From assembly GCA_012840855.1 (NCBI GenBank), contig DUVX01000094.1:1-33382 (forward strand): a stretch of DNA of 33,382 nt, in the 5' to 3' direction. This stretch comes from Bacillota bacterium. Its GTDB lineage: Bacteria > Bacillota > Dethiobacteria > DTU022. A program made the translations under genes and the position numbers. This document shows, in pieces, positions 10,028-17,974 of the stretch. Below the pieces are notes generated by a model, which worked only from the letters and a program-made list of their open reading frames with translations, did not search any database and was not told where the DNA came from. Every line of letters begins with the position of its first letter. Position 1 is the stretch's first letter.

Positions 10028-10312
10028 TCACCTACCGTTCGCTTTTTTCCTGTTCTGGGCAAGTCTAAAAGCATCCCTGGGGGTAACGTACAGTTGCTGT
10101 TTATTGTAATACGGGATTTTGAACAAAACGGGGTTCTTCTTTTTCGTAGACGTCAGTGTGCTCAGCAACTGCTCTTCAGCTTCTTCAGGAGACAGTTACC
10201 CCAATATTCAATCTGCATCATTTTCGACTCTATAATACCAAGTTGCGCCATAATTTGCAAAATAACAGTCGATTAACTGCACTTCAGTAGCCAAAATAAT
10301 GTCATAACACAC
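10028..10312 (-). pseudogene. Broken small ORF (about 95 codons) just upstream of the giant-gene operon
   Basis: One reading frame from a GTG at 10312 to a TGA at 10028 has protein-like composition on both sides of two nearby stops: TGA at 10208-10210 and TAA at 10196-10198. The first part is rich in Tyr, Asp and Glu (VCYDIILATEVQLID...). The second begins LSPEEAEEQLLSTL, continues through KIPYYNKQQLYV and ends in RKKANGR. Between the stops the neighbouring frame reads EYWGN, so a pair of small indels could restore one protein. The terminal TGA lies four bases before the preferred ATG of the giant coiled-coil gene. No Shine-Dalgarno was found for the GTG. It could be a decayed third operon member, a sequencing error in a real gene, or chance. 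Confidence 0.4.
10232..10260 (-). promoter_or_regulatory. Candidate sigma-A-type promoter for the giant-gene operon
   Basis: On the minus strand TTGCAA (10260-10255) and TATTAT (10237-10232) are separated by exactly 17 bases. They match the consensus at four of six and five of six positions. Transcription would start near 10225, about 200 bases before the giant coiled-coil gene. The promoter lies inside the broken small ORF, which argues that this ORF is no longer expressed as one unit if the promoter is real. The match was found by eye. Confidence 0.35.
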
Positions 10313-10566
10313 GTTATATTGTAAAGAATGACATGAACAGGTTTAAAGGGAGATGGCAATCGACCATCTTGGCTTACCTGGCTGCAACCGTAGCGGAACT
10401 GTAGGGAAAAACGTTAAAAGTGATTTTACTTTACTGTGCAAAAGTAAATGTTATATTTTCATGGCGACCTCCGCCGCACTTCTTGTCGCATCTACTATTT
10501 ATCCAATCACAGCTATCCCTTCACCCGCACGACTGATCATGCGCAAATTTTTACCTTGGATATGTA
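10313..10566. other. Intergenic gap with no supported gene
   Basis: This lies between the giant-gene operon and the saccharopine-dehydrogenase-like gene. I see no RNA gene and no convincing ORF. A weak AT-rich hairpin (TTTACTTT/AAAGTAAA, 10425-10448) is present. Short minus-strand stretches such as IVDATRSAAEVAMKI look faintly protein-like but are closed by stops and have no start signal. Confidence 0.4.
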
Positions 10567-11670
10567 TTAAAGAGTGTAGGAGTGCACCTTGATATCACGG
10601 CGTGCCAGCTCATTAAAAAAGTAATCCTGATCAATCGCCCCTTCCGCTTCGGGGGCGAAGACACCGCGACCTTTAATTTTACCCTGCGCCATCATATAGG
10701 CACCGATGCTCAGGGGGATACCGGTCAACCTTTTCATATGGTCCACCAGAAGATAGGTAATCCTTACGCTTTTGCCTTTTTTCATTCCTGTAATATCAAC
10801 CCGGGCACCCATAAAATTTTTGCCCCTGTCGGAGGGAAAATAGGGCAATGCTTTTTTAAGGATTGCGCCAAGAAGCTGTTTCCCGGCAACGGTGGAAGTA
10901 AGGCCTAGCCTGGCCATCGCTTTCGCCAGAATGCTTAAATAGTTTTCCGTCAGCCCCCCTTTCAAGGACACCTCCCTGATCCCCTTCAGGTAGCGGGGCA
11001 GGGTTAACGGCTCCGGGTGTCCCAGGTGATAGGTCACTACCCGGCCCAGCGGTGGCAAAAACTCAACCACCTCCCTTCCTGTTCCGGCCCTGATCTGCTG
11101 CGATCTTCCCTCCTGAAAGGAAGTGATCATCCCGCTAAAGATATGAATCGTATGCAAGATTACAGCAAGACCTTCGGAGTCCCCGGCGCTGCCAGCCCAG
11201 TATGCTTTGACAGAATTAACCTTCTCCAGCTCATCATAGCCCTTGCGGGCCAGCAAATTGGTGATCCCGGGGGAAAGGCCGAGCCCTGTCAGGATCTTTC
11301 GCCCTTCTGCTACAGCCCTGTGATCCAAAGGCAGCACTCCCTCCACAGCGTCGTGATCATCGCAGATGCTGATATAATCTACACCGGCATCGAGGGCGGC
11401 CTCCGCCACGCCCCTTTCAAAAAGGTAGAACGGCCCCATGGCACCCGCTGCCACATCATGACCCTTTATCGCCTCCACCAGCTCACCATGCACCCTAGCG
11501 TCGACCCTGCGGACCACAACGCGGCGGTCCCCCAGCGCAGCAGCCAGCCTCCATGCCGCCTCCGTGTTAATGTCGGCAATGGTCACCTGCCCTACATCCG
11601 TATTCCCGATCAGGTCCTTCACCGCCTCGGCGCCCATATCCCCGGCGCCGCCTAACACAATTACTTTCAT
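10567..11670 (-). CDS. Saccharopine dehydrogenase family NAD(P)-dependent oxidoreductase
   Basis: The 367-residue protein starts with a Rossmann beta strand and the dinucleotide-binding loop GGAGDMG (residues 8-14), followed by an acidic residue after the second strand (IADIN), as in the saccharopine dehydrogenase-like and lysine-6-dehydrogenase-like families. The middle part contains CDDHDAVEGVL and a GLSPGITN segment typical of the same fold. Members reduce or oxidise amino-acid-derived imines or ketones. The substrate cannot be deduced here, and this length fits the shorter dehydrogenases rather than bifunctional LYS9-type enzymes. The ATG at 11670 has AAAGGGG upstream at a somewhat long spacing. 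It is transcribed divergently from the acyl-CoA operon across a 172-bp gap with a candidate FadR-like operator, so the two may share regulation. The family call is firm; the metabolic role is unknown. Confidence 0.85.
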   Translation of the reverse strand: MKVIVLGGAGDMGAEAVKDLIGNTDVGQVTIADINTEAAWRLAAALGDRRVVVRRVDARVHGELVEAIKGHDVAAGAMGPFYLFERGVAEAALDAGVDYISICDDHDAVEGVLPLDHRAVAEGRKILTGLGLSPGITNLLARKGYDELEKVNSVKAYWAGSAGDSEGLAVILHTIHIFSGMITSFQEGRSQQIRAGTGREVVEFLPPLGRVVTYHLGHPEPLTLPRYLKGIREVSLKGGLTENYLSILAKAMARLGLTSTVAGKQLLGAILKKALPYFPSDRGKNFMGARVDITGMKKGKSVRITYLLVDHMKRLTGIPLSIGAYMMAQGKIKGRGVFAPEAEGAIDQDYFFNELARRDIKVHSYTL

Positions 11671-11726
11671 CTATCTGCTACCCCTTTCTTAATCCGATTC
11701 GCCCTATCCCCGCCTACACCGTTTTC

Positions 11727-11744
11727 GGAATAGTTAATCATTCA
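11727..11744. promoter_or_regulatory. FadR-like (TetR-family, Bacillus type) operator palindrome in the divergent gap
   Basis: The 18-mer GGAATAGTTAATCATTCA is an imperfect palindrome. It matches 13 of the 16 specified positions of the Bacillus FadR consensus as I recall it (TGAATGAnTAnTCATTCA). It sits between the saccharopine-dehydrogenase-like gene and the acyl-CoA operon, just before an AT-rich TATATAT run (11751 onward) that could serve as a -10 region for the plus-strand operon. In Bacillus, FadR represses beta-oxidation genes and is released by long-chain acyl-CoA. No regulator gene lies in the window. Confidence 0.45.
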
Positions 11745-11842
11745 TAGAACTATATATATGACAGGCATCTTCCTGCTATGTTCGCAGCTAGATGTCTCCG
11801 ATTACGGCGCTTCATCAGATCAATTTGGGGAGGAGAAAAAAG

Positions 11843-12232
11843 ATGGCTGTTTTTGAAAGCACCGAAAAGATGTACGAGGTTCTTGGTGAACTTTTCCGAT
11901 CTTTGTTGGGTCACCCCGTAGTGGGAGAAAAATTTCTTCAGTCCGGTATCACCATCAAGTTCACTATCGACCGGCCCGATGGTCAAATCTGGCTCTGCAG
12001 GGATGGCCAGATTATCTGCGGGGATCATGACGAGAAACCTACTGTGGAGATGACCCTGAGCGGGGATACCTGCCACCAGTTCTGGCTGCAAGAGATCAAA
12101 ATGCCGGTAGCCCTGGCCAAGGGCGCGATCAAGGCAAAGGGGCCGATGCCCAAGGTGCTCAACCTGCTGCCGTTGTTGAAACCCGCCTACGAGATATATC
12201 CCGACATCGCCAAAAAACACGGGGTCATCTAG
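11843..12232 (+). CDS. SCP2 sterol-carrier-domain protein
   Basis: From the ATG at 11843 this is a 129-residue stand-alone SCP2-type domain. That start follows GGGGAGGAG with a seven-base gap and is preferred over an upstream in-frame ATG at 11792 that lacks a ribosome site. The pattern of an amphipathic first helix, the strand ITIKFTIDRPDGQIWL, and later TVEMTLSGDTCHQFW and KGAIKAKGPMPKVLNLLPLL is typical of bacterial SCP2 domains. These form a hydrophobic tunnel that binds lipids or acyl-CoA. It is the first gene of a tightly spaced operon of acyl-CoA enzymes, so delivery or buffering of an acyl substrate is a reasonable inference. No catalytic role is expected. Confidence 0.8.
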   Translation: MAVFESTEKMYEVLGELFRSLLGHPVVGEKFLQSGITIKFTIDRPDGQIWLCRDGQIICGDHDEKPTVEMTLSGDTCHQFWLQEIKMPVALAKGAIKAKGPMPKVLNLLPLLKPAYEIYPDIAKKHGVI

Positions 12233-12262
12233 GTGACACCGGCCAAAAGGAGGTAGGAAACA

Positions 12263-12934
12263 GTGGAAAGGCCCTTGAAACAGTTTGCTGAGGATCGCAA
12301 GGCGGCGGTAAAGATAGCCGCCCGGCTCTTGCTGGCTTCGGCTACCACGACGCCGCGGGTCGGCGGCGTGGGCGAGTGTACCGTCCAGATCATCGATGAT
12401 GAATGTGATATCGAAGAACTTTGCCAGGCCGTGGAGGATATGGCCGATGACAACAAAAACTGGCAGTTCTTCAAACGCGATGCCATGATGATGCGGGATG
12501 CCGACGCCCTGCTACTGCTCACCTCTCTGCGCAGCAAGAACGACCCGGCGGATATCAACTGCAATATGTGCGGACACCTGACCTGCGATAATCAGCGGGA
12601 AGCGGCGAGACTGCCAGAGGAAAAAAATATCGCCTTCCCCGGGCCTCTGTGCATCTTCAGAGCAAACAATATCGCTTATGCCCTCGATGGAGTGATCTCG
12701 CTGGCCAGGAATCTGGGGATCGATTATGGGGTCTTCTGGTCGGCGGGGGCCGCGGCAATGAGAACAAAGCTGCTCCCGCGGGGGACCGGGCTAGCCCTGG
12801 CGGTAGCGATCTCTGTTACTGAAAAAAGCCCCTTCCGTGACATCCCCAAAAAATATGATGCGATCAACGAGCGCACCATGACCGATCGGATTATCAAGCG
12901 CCTTTGGCCGCAGTTTCGATCGATCTACAGTTAA
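12263..12934 (+). CDS. DUF2148 ferredoxin-domain protein, first copy
   Basis: This 223-residue protein belongs to the DUF2148 (COG4739-type) family of unknown function. The diagnostic cluster CNMCGHLTC is near residues 94-102, and a fourth cysteine lies in GPLCIF near 130. The CxxCGxxTC...C spacing resembles the small FeS domain that binds a [4Fe-4S] cluster. The rest is alpha/beta without membrane segments, so it is probably cytosolic. A ribosome site AAAAGGAGG precedes the start at 12263, which reads GTG. It is followed 31 bp later by a paralogue and then by acyl-CoA synthetase, dehydrogenase and thiolase genes. Its role is not established; electron transfer or iron-sulfur-dependent binding is only suggested by the cluster and the neighbours. 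Confidence 0.85.
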   Translation: MERPLKQFAEDRKAAVKIAARLLLASATTTPRVGGVGECTVQIIDDECDIEELCQAVEDMADDNKNWQFFKRDAMMMRDADALLLLTSLRSKNDPADINCNMCGHLTCDNQREAARLPEEKNIAFPGPLCIFRANNIAYALDGVISLARNLGIDYGVFWSAGAAAMRTKLLPRGTGLALAVAISVTEKSPFRDIPKKYDAINERTMTDRIIKRLWPQFRSIYS

Positions 12935-12965
12935 GGGCAGAGCTGCCCGGTAAAGGAGGAATAGT

Positions 12966-13616
12966 ATGGCTATCCGCAATATGGAGGAGCTGGTCCAGAG
13001 CGGCCTCGACCGCGCTATCGAGCTAATCGTCCTCGCCGCTCACAACAGTTACCGTTTTGATGCACGTAACACCCTGAAAATCATCTCCGTCGGCAAGGAA
13101 GAGATGGAGGAGATCGCCCAGTTTGCCTATTCCATGGCTGATATGTCGCCCCTTACGGCAAGAGATGGACGGCATGTTGTCGAGTTGATCAAAGAGCCCT
13201 GCGCCCTGCTCATCTTCGGAGACAGCAGAAAGTCTCCCTTCAACTACAACTGCGGCGCCTGCGGCTACCGCACCTGTAAGGAGCTGAACCGGGCTGAGCC
13301 CACCGAGTCGCTGCTGGCGGAAGGGCCGAGCTGTCAGTTTAAAAATCTAAACCTGAACATAGCGGTCAGCGCTGCAGCGACGATGGCCTGGCGCCTGGGG
13401 CTTCACAACCGCGTCTTCAGCACCCTCGCTTTTGGGGCCCGCGCCCTGGAGATAATCGAGGGTGTTGATATCGTGACCACCCTTTCTGTAAGTGCCGCTA
13501 AAAAGGACCCCTATTTTGACCGTCATCAGTTCTGGACTGATGAACACTGGGATGAAATCTTTGAGAAAGAGTTCCCCACCTATACCAGGGGCTTTATCGG
13601 CGCCATCGAGGACTAG
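12966..13616 (+). CDS. DUF2148 ferredoxin-domain protein, second copy
   Basis: This 216-residue paralogue of the preceding gene has the cluster CGACGYRTC near residues 96-104 and the fourth cysteine in GPSCQF near 122. It shares the order of N-terminal helix, middle FeS cluster and C-terminal alpha/beta part, but overall identity to copy one looks low, so the duplication is old or the two have specialised. The ATG at 12966 follows AAAGGAGG at a good distance. Tandem, divergent DUF2148 genes suggest a heterodimer. The next gene begins 29 bp downstream in the same operon. Whether the pair supplies electrons to, or accepts them from, the acyl-CoA dehydrogenase is inference; no ETF genes are visible in the window. 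Confidence 0.85.
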   Translation: MAIRNMEELVQSGLDRAIELIVLAAHNSYRFDARNTLKIISVGKEEMEEIAQFAYSMADMSPLTARDGRHVVELIKEPCALLIFGDSRKSPFNYNCGACGYRTCKELNRAEPTESLLAEGPSCQFKNLNLNIAVSAAATMAWRLGLHNRVFSTLAFGARALEIIEGVDIVTTLSVSAAKKDPYFDRHQFWTDEHWDEIFEKEFPTYTRGFIGAIED

Positions 13617-13645
13617 GCAAAAGAATAGAAGAAAGGAGAGCTTCC

Positions 13646-15256
13646 ATGAGCAAGGCTCATCTGAATCAGGTTATCGCTTCCCATTTTGTAGAGATCAAGG
13701 CGGACGAGTCGCCCGACAAACCTATCTTTATCTTCGAAAAGGGCAGTAACGGCGAAGATCTGATCACCTTTAAGGATCTTCACATAAATGCAAACAAGAT
13801 CGCCCGCTGGTTTATCGATAACGATATCGGCAAGGGCGATTATTTCGCCATCTATATGCGCAACCATCCTGAATTTATCTATGCCCTGCTGGGAGGCATC
13901 GTTGTCGGAGCTATTGCGGTACCCATAGACCCCCGCTACAGGGGAGAGCGACTCAAATTCATCATCAACAACAGCTCCGCCAAGGCGGTTCTCTGCTCGG
14001 GGGAATGCCTTGCCGATCTTGAAGCGGCAGCTCATGAACTACCCACCGTTAAAGCGATCGCGGTGGTTTACTATCCCGAGCAGGGGATCGACCCTTCCGC
14101 CAAATACGAAGCTTTGAACGAAACTCTGGAACAGGACAACTGGAAAAGGGTGGCGCAACAGATCATGGATGTCCGCCACCCCATGCAGATCATCTATACC
14201 TCCGGGACCACCGGTGATCCGAAGGGCGTCTTGATCCGGAACAACCGCACCGGCCTTTATAGCATCATCACCCAGATCGTCTGGAAATATAAGCCGCAGG
14301 ATATCCTCTACTCGGGGCTTTCCTTCGCCCACGGCAACGCCCAGGCGGTGACCCTCTTCCCGGCCCTCTACACGGGGACAAAGGCGGTCTTCAGCCAGCG
14401 CTTTACCAAAAGCAGGATCTGGGAGATCTGCCGCAAGTACGGCTGCACCACCTTCTCCCTGCTCGGCGGCATGATGGCTGCGATCTACAACGAACCGCCC
14501 CGGCCCGACGATAGAGATAATCCCGTAAAAACGGTGATCAGCGCCGGCACCCCGAGGCCGATCTGGGAGGCCTTCGAAAAACGCTTCGACGTAAAAATAC
14601 TGGAATGGTACGGCTCCGTGGAGGGGGGGTTCGCCTATAAGCCCCCCGGCAGGGGGCCGATCGGTTCCTTCGGTAAGGGGATACCCGGAGTTATGGAGCT
14701 CAAGGTGGTGGACGAGTCGGACCGGGAAGTCAAAGCGGGGGTTACTGGAGAGCTGATTTTCCGCATGCTCAAAGGTGAGACCAAGGTCGATTACCTCGGC
14801 CTGCCCGTAGCATCGAAGGAGAAGACGGCAGGCGGCTGGCTTCGCACCGGGGATATGGTTCACCGCGACGAGAAAGGCTGGTTTTACTTCGATCACCGCA
14901 AAGGCAGCGAGCTGCGCCGGGCTGGCGAATTTATCCAGCCCGAGTATGTGGAGAAGATTATCGGCGAGCACCCTGACGTGGGCGAAGTCTCTGTTTATGG
15001 CATCACCGCCGCCTCCGGAGCACCCGGTGAAAGCGATCTGGTAGCAGCGATCAGCCCCCTGGAAGGGAAAACGATCGACCCCGCCGCCATCTATAAAAGA
15101 TGCAAAGAAGAGCTCACCGCCAACTTCATCCCCACCTATCTGCAGGTACTGGATGAGCTACCCAAAACAATATCCGAAAAACCGCTGGACCGGGTTCTAA
15201 GAGAAAAATTCAGCAGAAAAGGTGAGGGGATCTACAAGGTCGATGATTACCTGTAA
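13646..15256 (+). CDS. AMP-dependent acyl-CoA synthetase (ligase)
   Basis: The 536-residue protein is an ANL-superfamily adenylate-forming enzyme that would activate a carboxylic acid to its acyl-CoA with ATP. The phosphate-binding loop IIYTSGTTGDPKG is near residue 182, the A5-like WYGSVEGG lies in the middle, GWLRTGD is near 397, and a candidate catalytic lysine is in the C-terminal LPKTISEKPLDR. The overall look is closest to carnitine/crotonobetaine-CoA ligase-like and medium-chain ligases, but substrate cannot be read from sequence. The ATG at 13646 follows AAAGGAGAG. It stands directly before acyl-CoA dehydrogenase and thiolase genes, giving a compact activate-oxidise-cleave set. No enoyl-CoA hydratase or hydroxyacyl-CoA dehydrogenase is present in the window, so these steps must be encoded elsewhere. 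Confidence 0.9.
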   Translation: MSKAHLNQVIASHFVEIKADESPDKPIFIFEKGSNGEDLITFKDLHINANKIARWFIDNDIGKGDYFAIYMRNHPEFIYALLGGIVVGAIAVPIDPRYRGERLKFIINNSSAKAVLCSGECLADLEAAAHELPTVKAIAVVYYPEQGIDPSAKYEALNETLEQDNWKRVAQQIMDVRHPMQIIYTSGTTGDPKGVLIRNNRTGLYSIITQIVWKYKPQDILYSGLSFAHGNAQAVTLFPALYTGTKAVFSQRFTKSRIWEICRKYGCTTFSLLGGMMAAIYNEPPRPDDRDNPVKTVISAGTPRPIWEAFEKRFDVKILEWYGSVEGGFAYKPPGRGPIGSFGKGIPGVMELKVVDESDREVKAGVTGELIFRMLKGETKVDYLGLPVASKEKTAGGWLRTGDMVHRDEKGWFYFDHRKGSELRRAGEFIQPEYVEKIIGEHPDVGEVSVYGITAASGAPGESDLVAAISPLEGKTIDPAAIYKRCKEELTANFIPTYLQVLDELPKTISEKPLDRVLREKFSRKGEGIYKVDDYL

Positions 15257-15306
15257 CCGCCCCGTACAATCAAATTTCTGATCAATAAGGAGTGGATTAA
15301 ATAATC

Positions 15307-16527
15307 ATGAGCTACCTGGAATTGAATCTGGATGTTACTGAAGAGCAGATCATGTTCAGGGACACTGTCCGCAAATTTGCCATTGAAACTCTGCGGCCGG
15401 CCAGCATCAAACTCGATGCAATGACCCCCGCGGAAGCAATTGCGCCAGGTTCCCTTCTATGGGATGTTTTAAAAAGCTCTTACAGGCTGGGGCTGCATAA
15501 GATCCTGATACCCGAGGAATACGGCGGCCTCGGCCTCTCTCCTCTGGAGCTGAGCCTCGTTGTGGAAGAGATGGGCTACGGCTCCCCCGGCCTGAGCATC
15601 GCTTTAGGGCTGTGCTCCTTCCCCGCCTTTCTGGCCTCGATGGTGCCCACAGATACCCTCATCGAGAAAATTCTGGTCCCCTATTGCGAGGATACCGAAG
15701 CGGAGATCATCGGCTGCTGGGCCATCACGGAGCCGGACCACGGTTCGGACGCTCTGGCTGTGGGTAGCGCCCAGTTTGCCGATCCCCGCACTGCCGGGAA
15801 ATGCCGCGCTCACCGGGAGAACGATGAATGGGTGATCAACGGGCAGAAATCTGCCTGGGTCTCCCTGGGCACCATCGCCACCCACGCCATGGTCTACCTG
15901 ACCATCGACCCGACGATGGGTATGGCCGGTGGCGGCATCTGCCTGGTTCCCCTTAACCTGCCCGGCGTATCCCGGGGCAAACCGCTGGATAAAATGGGGC
16001 AAAGAGATCTCAACCAGGGCGAGATCTACTTCGACAATGTGAGGGTGCCCCAGGATTACATGTTCGTGGATCAGGAAAGCTACGCCGCTATTACCGATAT
16101 CACCCTGGCCACATGCAACGCGTACATGTCCGCCGCCTTTACCGGAGCAGCCCGGGCAGCCTACGAGGAGGCGCTGCGCTATTCCAAAGAGAGAGTCCAG
16201 GGGGGGAAGCTGCTCTTCGAGCACCAACATGTGCGCTACAAGCTCTTCCACATGTTCAAAACAATCGAGGCCTGCCGCGCTCTTTCACGCGCTGCCCTCA
16301 ACTACAATCTTAGCAATACACCTCCGGCCACCGAATACTCCGTGGCCGCCAAGATCTTCTGCACCGACGCCGCCTTTCAGATCGCCAGCGATGCCGTCCA
16401 GATTTTCGGCGGAAACGGCGTCGCCAAAGAATACGTCATCGAAAAACTCTTCCGCGACGCCCGCGCCTCCATGATCGAGGACGGCTCCAACGACAGCCTG
16501 GCCATCTTCTCCAGTGAAAAACTATAA
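15307..16527 (+). CDS. Acyl-CoA dehydrogenase
   Basis: The 406-residue length is usual for acyl-CoA dehydrogenases, FAD enzymes that introduce an alpha-beta double bond. Recognisable segments are IPEEYGGLGLSPLE, the flavin-contact region CWAITEPDHGSD, DKMGQRDLNQGEIYFDNVRVP and the C-terminal QIFGGNGVAKEY...EKLFRDAR. The final SMIEDGSND aligns with the usual IYEGTSE motif and keeps a glutamate at the position of the catalytic base, although the glycine and threonine after it differ. An insertion around residues 160-175 (ADPRTAGKCRAHRENDE) enlarges the middle domain. The ATG at 15307 has AAGGAG about 14 bases upstream, which is long. Substrate chain length is not predictable. It is co-directional with the ligase (50-bp gap) and the thiolase (24-bp gap). 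Confidence 0.92.
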   Translation: MSYLELNLDVTEEQIMFRDTVRKFAIETLRPASIKLDAMTPAEAIAPGSLLWDVLKSSYRLGLHKILIPEEYGGLGLSPLELSLVVEEMGYGSPGLSIALGLCSFPAFLASMVPTDTLIEKILVPYCEDTEAEIIGCWAITEPDHGSDALAVGSAQFADPRTAGKCRAHRENDEWVINGQKSAWVSLGTIATHAMVYLTIDPTMGMAGGGICLVPLNLPGVSRGKPLDKMGQRDLNQGEIYFDNVRVPQDYMFVDQESYAAITDITLATCNAYMSAAFTGAARAAYEEALRYSKERVQGGKLLFEHQHVRYKLFHMFKTIEACRALSRAALNYNLSNTPPATEYSVAAKIFCTDAAFQIASDAVQIFGGNGVAKEYVIEKLFRDARASMIEDGSNDSLAIFSSEKL

Positions 16528-16551
16528 ATATCTCTGCCGGAGGGACAATTG

Positions 16552-17784
16552 ATGGGTACTGTATTTGTAATCGGTGTGGGGATGACCCCGTTCGGCAAGT
16601 TTTTAAAACGCTCGGTAAAGGATCTGGCCGCTGAAGCCCTTGCCGCCGCTTTGAAAGACGCCGGATTGGAAAGCAATGAACTGGAAGCCGCCTACGTTTC
16701 CAATTCCTTCTGGGGTATGTTCAGTGGACAGCATTCCATTCGCGGCCAGGTGATGCTACACCCCCTGGGCATCAAAGAGATCCCGATCATCAATACCGAG
16801 AACGCCTGTGCCGGTGCCTCCACAGCGCTGAACCTGGCTTACACCGCGATCAAAGCCGGGCAGCATGATCTGGTGCTGGCCCTGGGAGCGGAAAAGATCA
16901 GCCACACCGACAAGATGCTCTCTTTTCGCTCCTACGCCTCCTGCCTCGATGTGGAGGAATTTCCAAACAAGATCGAGGGGCTGATACAGCAAGTCGAGGC
17001 GCTGCCCCTGGAGATACCGGAAGGTTCCGGAGCCGGCGGCGGACGCAGTATCTTCATGGATATCTACGCGCTAGCTGCCCGCTGGCATATGAGCCGCTTT
17101 GGGAGCACTCAGCGCCAGCTGGCGGTGATCTCCGCCAAGAATCACGAGCATGGTTTTTTAAACCCCTTCGCCCAGTACCGTATGAAGATGAGCGTAGAAG
17201 AGGTGCTTCAGGATAAACCGATCGCCTATCCTTTTACCCGCTCCATGTGCTCGCCGGTGGGCGATGGAGCGGCGGCTGCGATTGTCTGCTCCGAAAGGTT
17301 TCTCGCCAAAAGAGGCCAGAGCCGCGCCGTTGAAATAGCGGCCTCCGCCCTCGGCACCGGAAGGGAAAGGCCGCTGGAAGAAGATCATATCGGGCAGAAA
17401 ATCGCCCAAAAGGCCTATACAGCTGCCGGCGTAACGCCTGAGGAAATTGACCTGGCCGAGGTTCACGATGCCACCGCTTTTGGAGAACTTTTGCAGACAG
17501 AGGTGCTGGGATTCTGCGCCCCGGGGGAGGGCGGCCTGCTCGCCGAGTCGGGAGCGACCAGGCTGGGGGGAAGGATCCCGGTAAACGTCTCCGGCGGGCT
17601 GGAATGCCGCGGCCATCCCATCGGTGCCTCGGGGCTGGCCATGGTCCACGAAGTAGTCACCCAGCTGCGCGGTGAAGCCGGGCCCAGGCAGGTAGCTGGG
17701 GCCAGGATCGGCCTTACCGAAAACGGCGGCGGCTTCATCGGCACCGAAGAAGCCGCCGCAGCGGTGCACATCTTTAAAATATAA
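16552..17784 (+). CDS. Thiolase family protein (SCP-x-type acetyl-CoA acyltransferase)
   Basis: The roughly 410-residue enzyme shows thiolase active-site features: a nucleophilic cysteine in ENACAGAS (near residue 87), EVHDATAFGEL with the conserved histidine, and NVSGGLECRGHPIGASG near the C-terminus. These forms of the motifs, and the lack of a C-terminal acid-base cysteine box (CxGGGxG), fit the SCP-x/thiolase-like group rather than classical acetoacetyl-CoA thiolase, so cleavage of a branched, steroid-like or otherwise modified 3-ketoacyl-CoA is possible. I choose the ATG at 16552 because GGAGGG lies seven bases upstream; a TTG one codon earlier is the alternative. It is the last gene of the operon and is followed by a strong terminator. 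The presence of a separate SCP2 protein in the same operon mirrors the SCP2-thiolase fusion of eukaryotic SCP-x. Confidence 0.88.
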   Translation: MGTVFVIGVGMTPFGKFLKRSVKDLAAEALAAALKDAGLESNELEAAYVSNSFWGMFSGQHSIRGQVMLHPLGIKEIPIINTENACAGASTALNLAYTAIKAGQHDLVLALGAEKISHTDKMLSFRSYASCLDVEEFPNKIEGLIQQVEALPLEIPEGSGAGGGRSIFMDIYALAARWHMSRFGSTQRQLAVISAKNHEHGFLNPFAQYRMKMSVEEVLQDKPIAYPFTRSMCSPVGDGAAAAIVCSERFLAKRGQSRAVEIAASALGTGRERPLEEDHIGQKIAQKAYTAAGVTPEEIDLAEVHDATAFGELLQTEVLGFCAPGEGGLLAESGATRLGGRIPVNVSGGLECRGHPIGASGLAMVHEVVTQLRGEAGPRQVAGARIGLTENGGGFIGTEEAAAAVHIFKI

Positions 17785-17814
17785 AGCGAGCACCCGCCCG
17801 GCAGACTCAAGCCC

Positions 17815-17853
17815 AACCCCGGAAAGGTTTTCTTTCCGGGGTTATTTCTTTTC
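17815..17853 (+). terminator. Rho-independent terminator of the acyl-CoA operon
   Basis: A perfect 12-bp stem (17815-17826 with 17832-17843) closes a GTTTT loop and is followed by ATTTCTTTT. It lies 30 bp after the thiolase stop and closes the six-gene plus-strand operon. The run of Ts is only on the plus-strand side. Confidence 0.9.
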
Positions 17854-17974
17854 GCCAGCAGCACGGTGACCCCGAAAGAGGCTGTTACGGGAGGAAAATT
17901 TTATAGCTTACAGGACGCCCCCGCCGTGATATTATTGGGTTGGACTTAATTACATACTAATGAGGTGCTCTGCG

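Noticed and set aside
10024-10074. Seventeen-residue extension of the giant coiled-coil protein to an earlier ATG
   Set aside because: The extension overlaps the protein-like end of the upstream frame, while the ATG at 10023 has its own AGGTGA.
10425-10448. AT-rich hairpin as terminator
   Set aside because: The stem is all weak pairs with no T run on either side.
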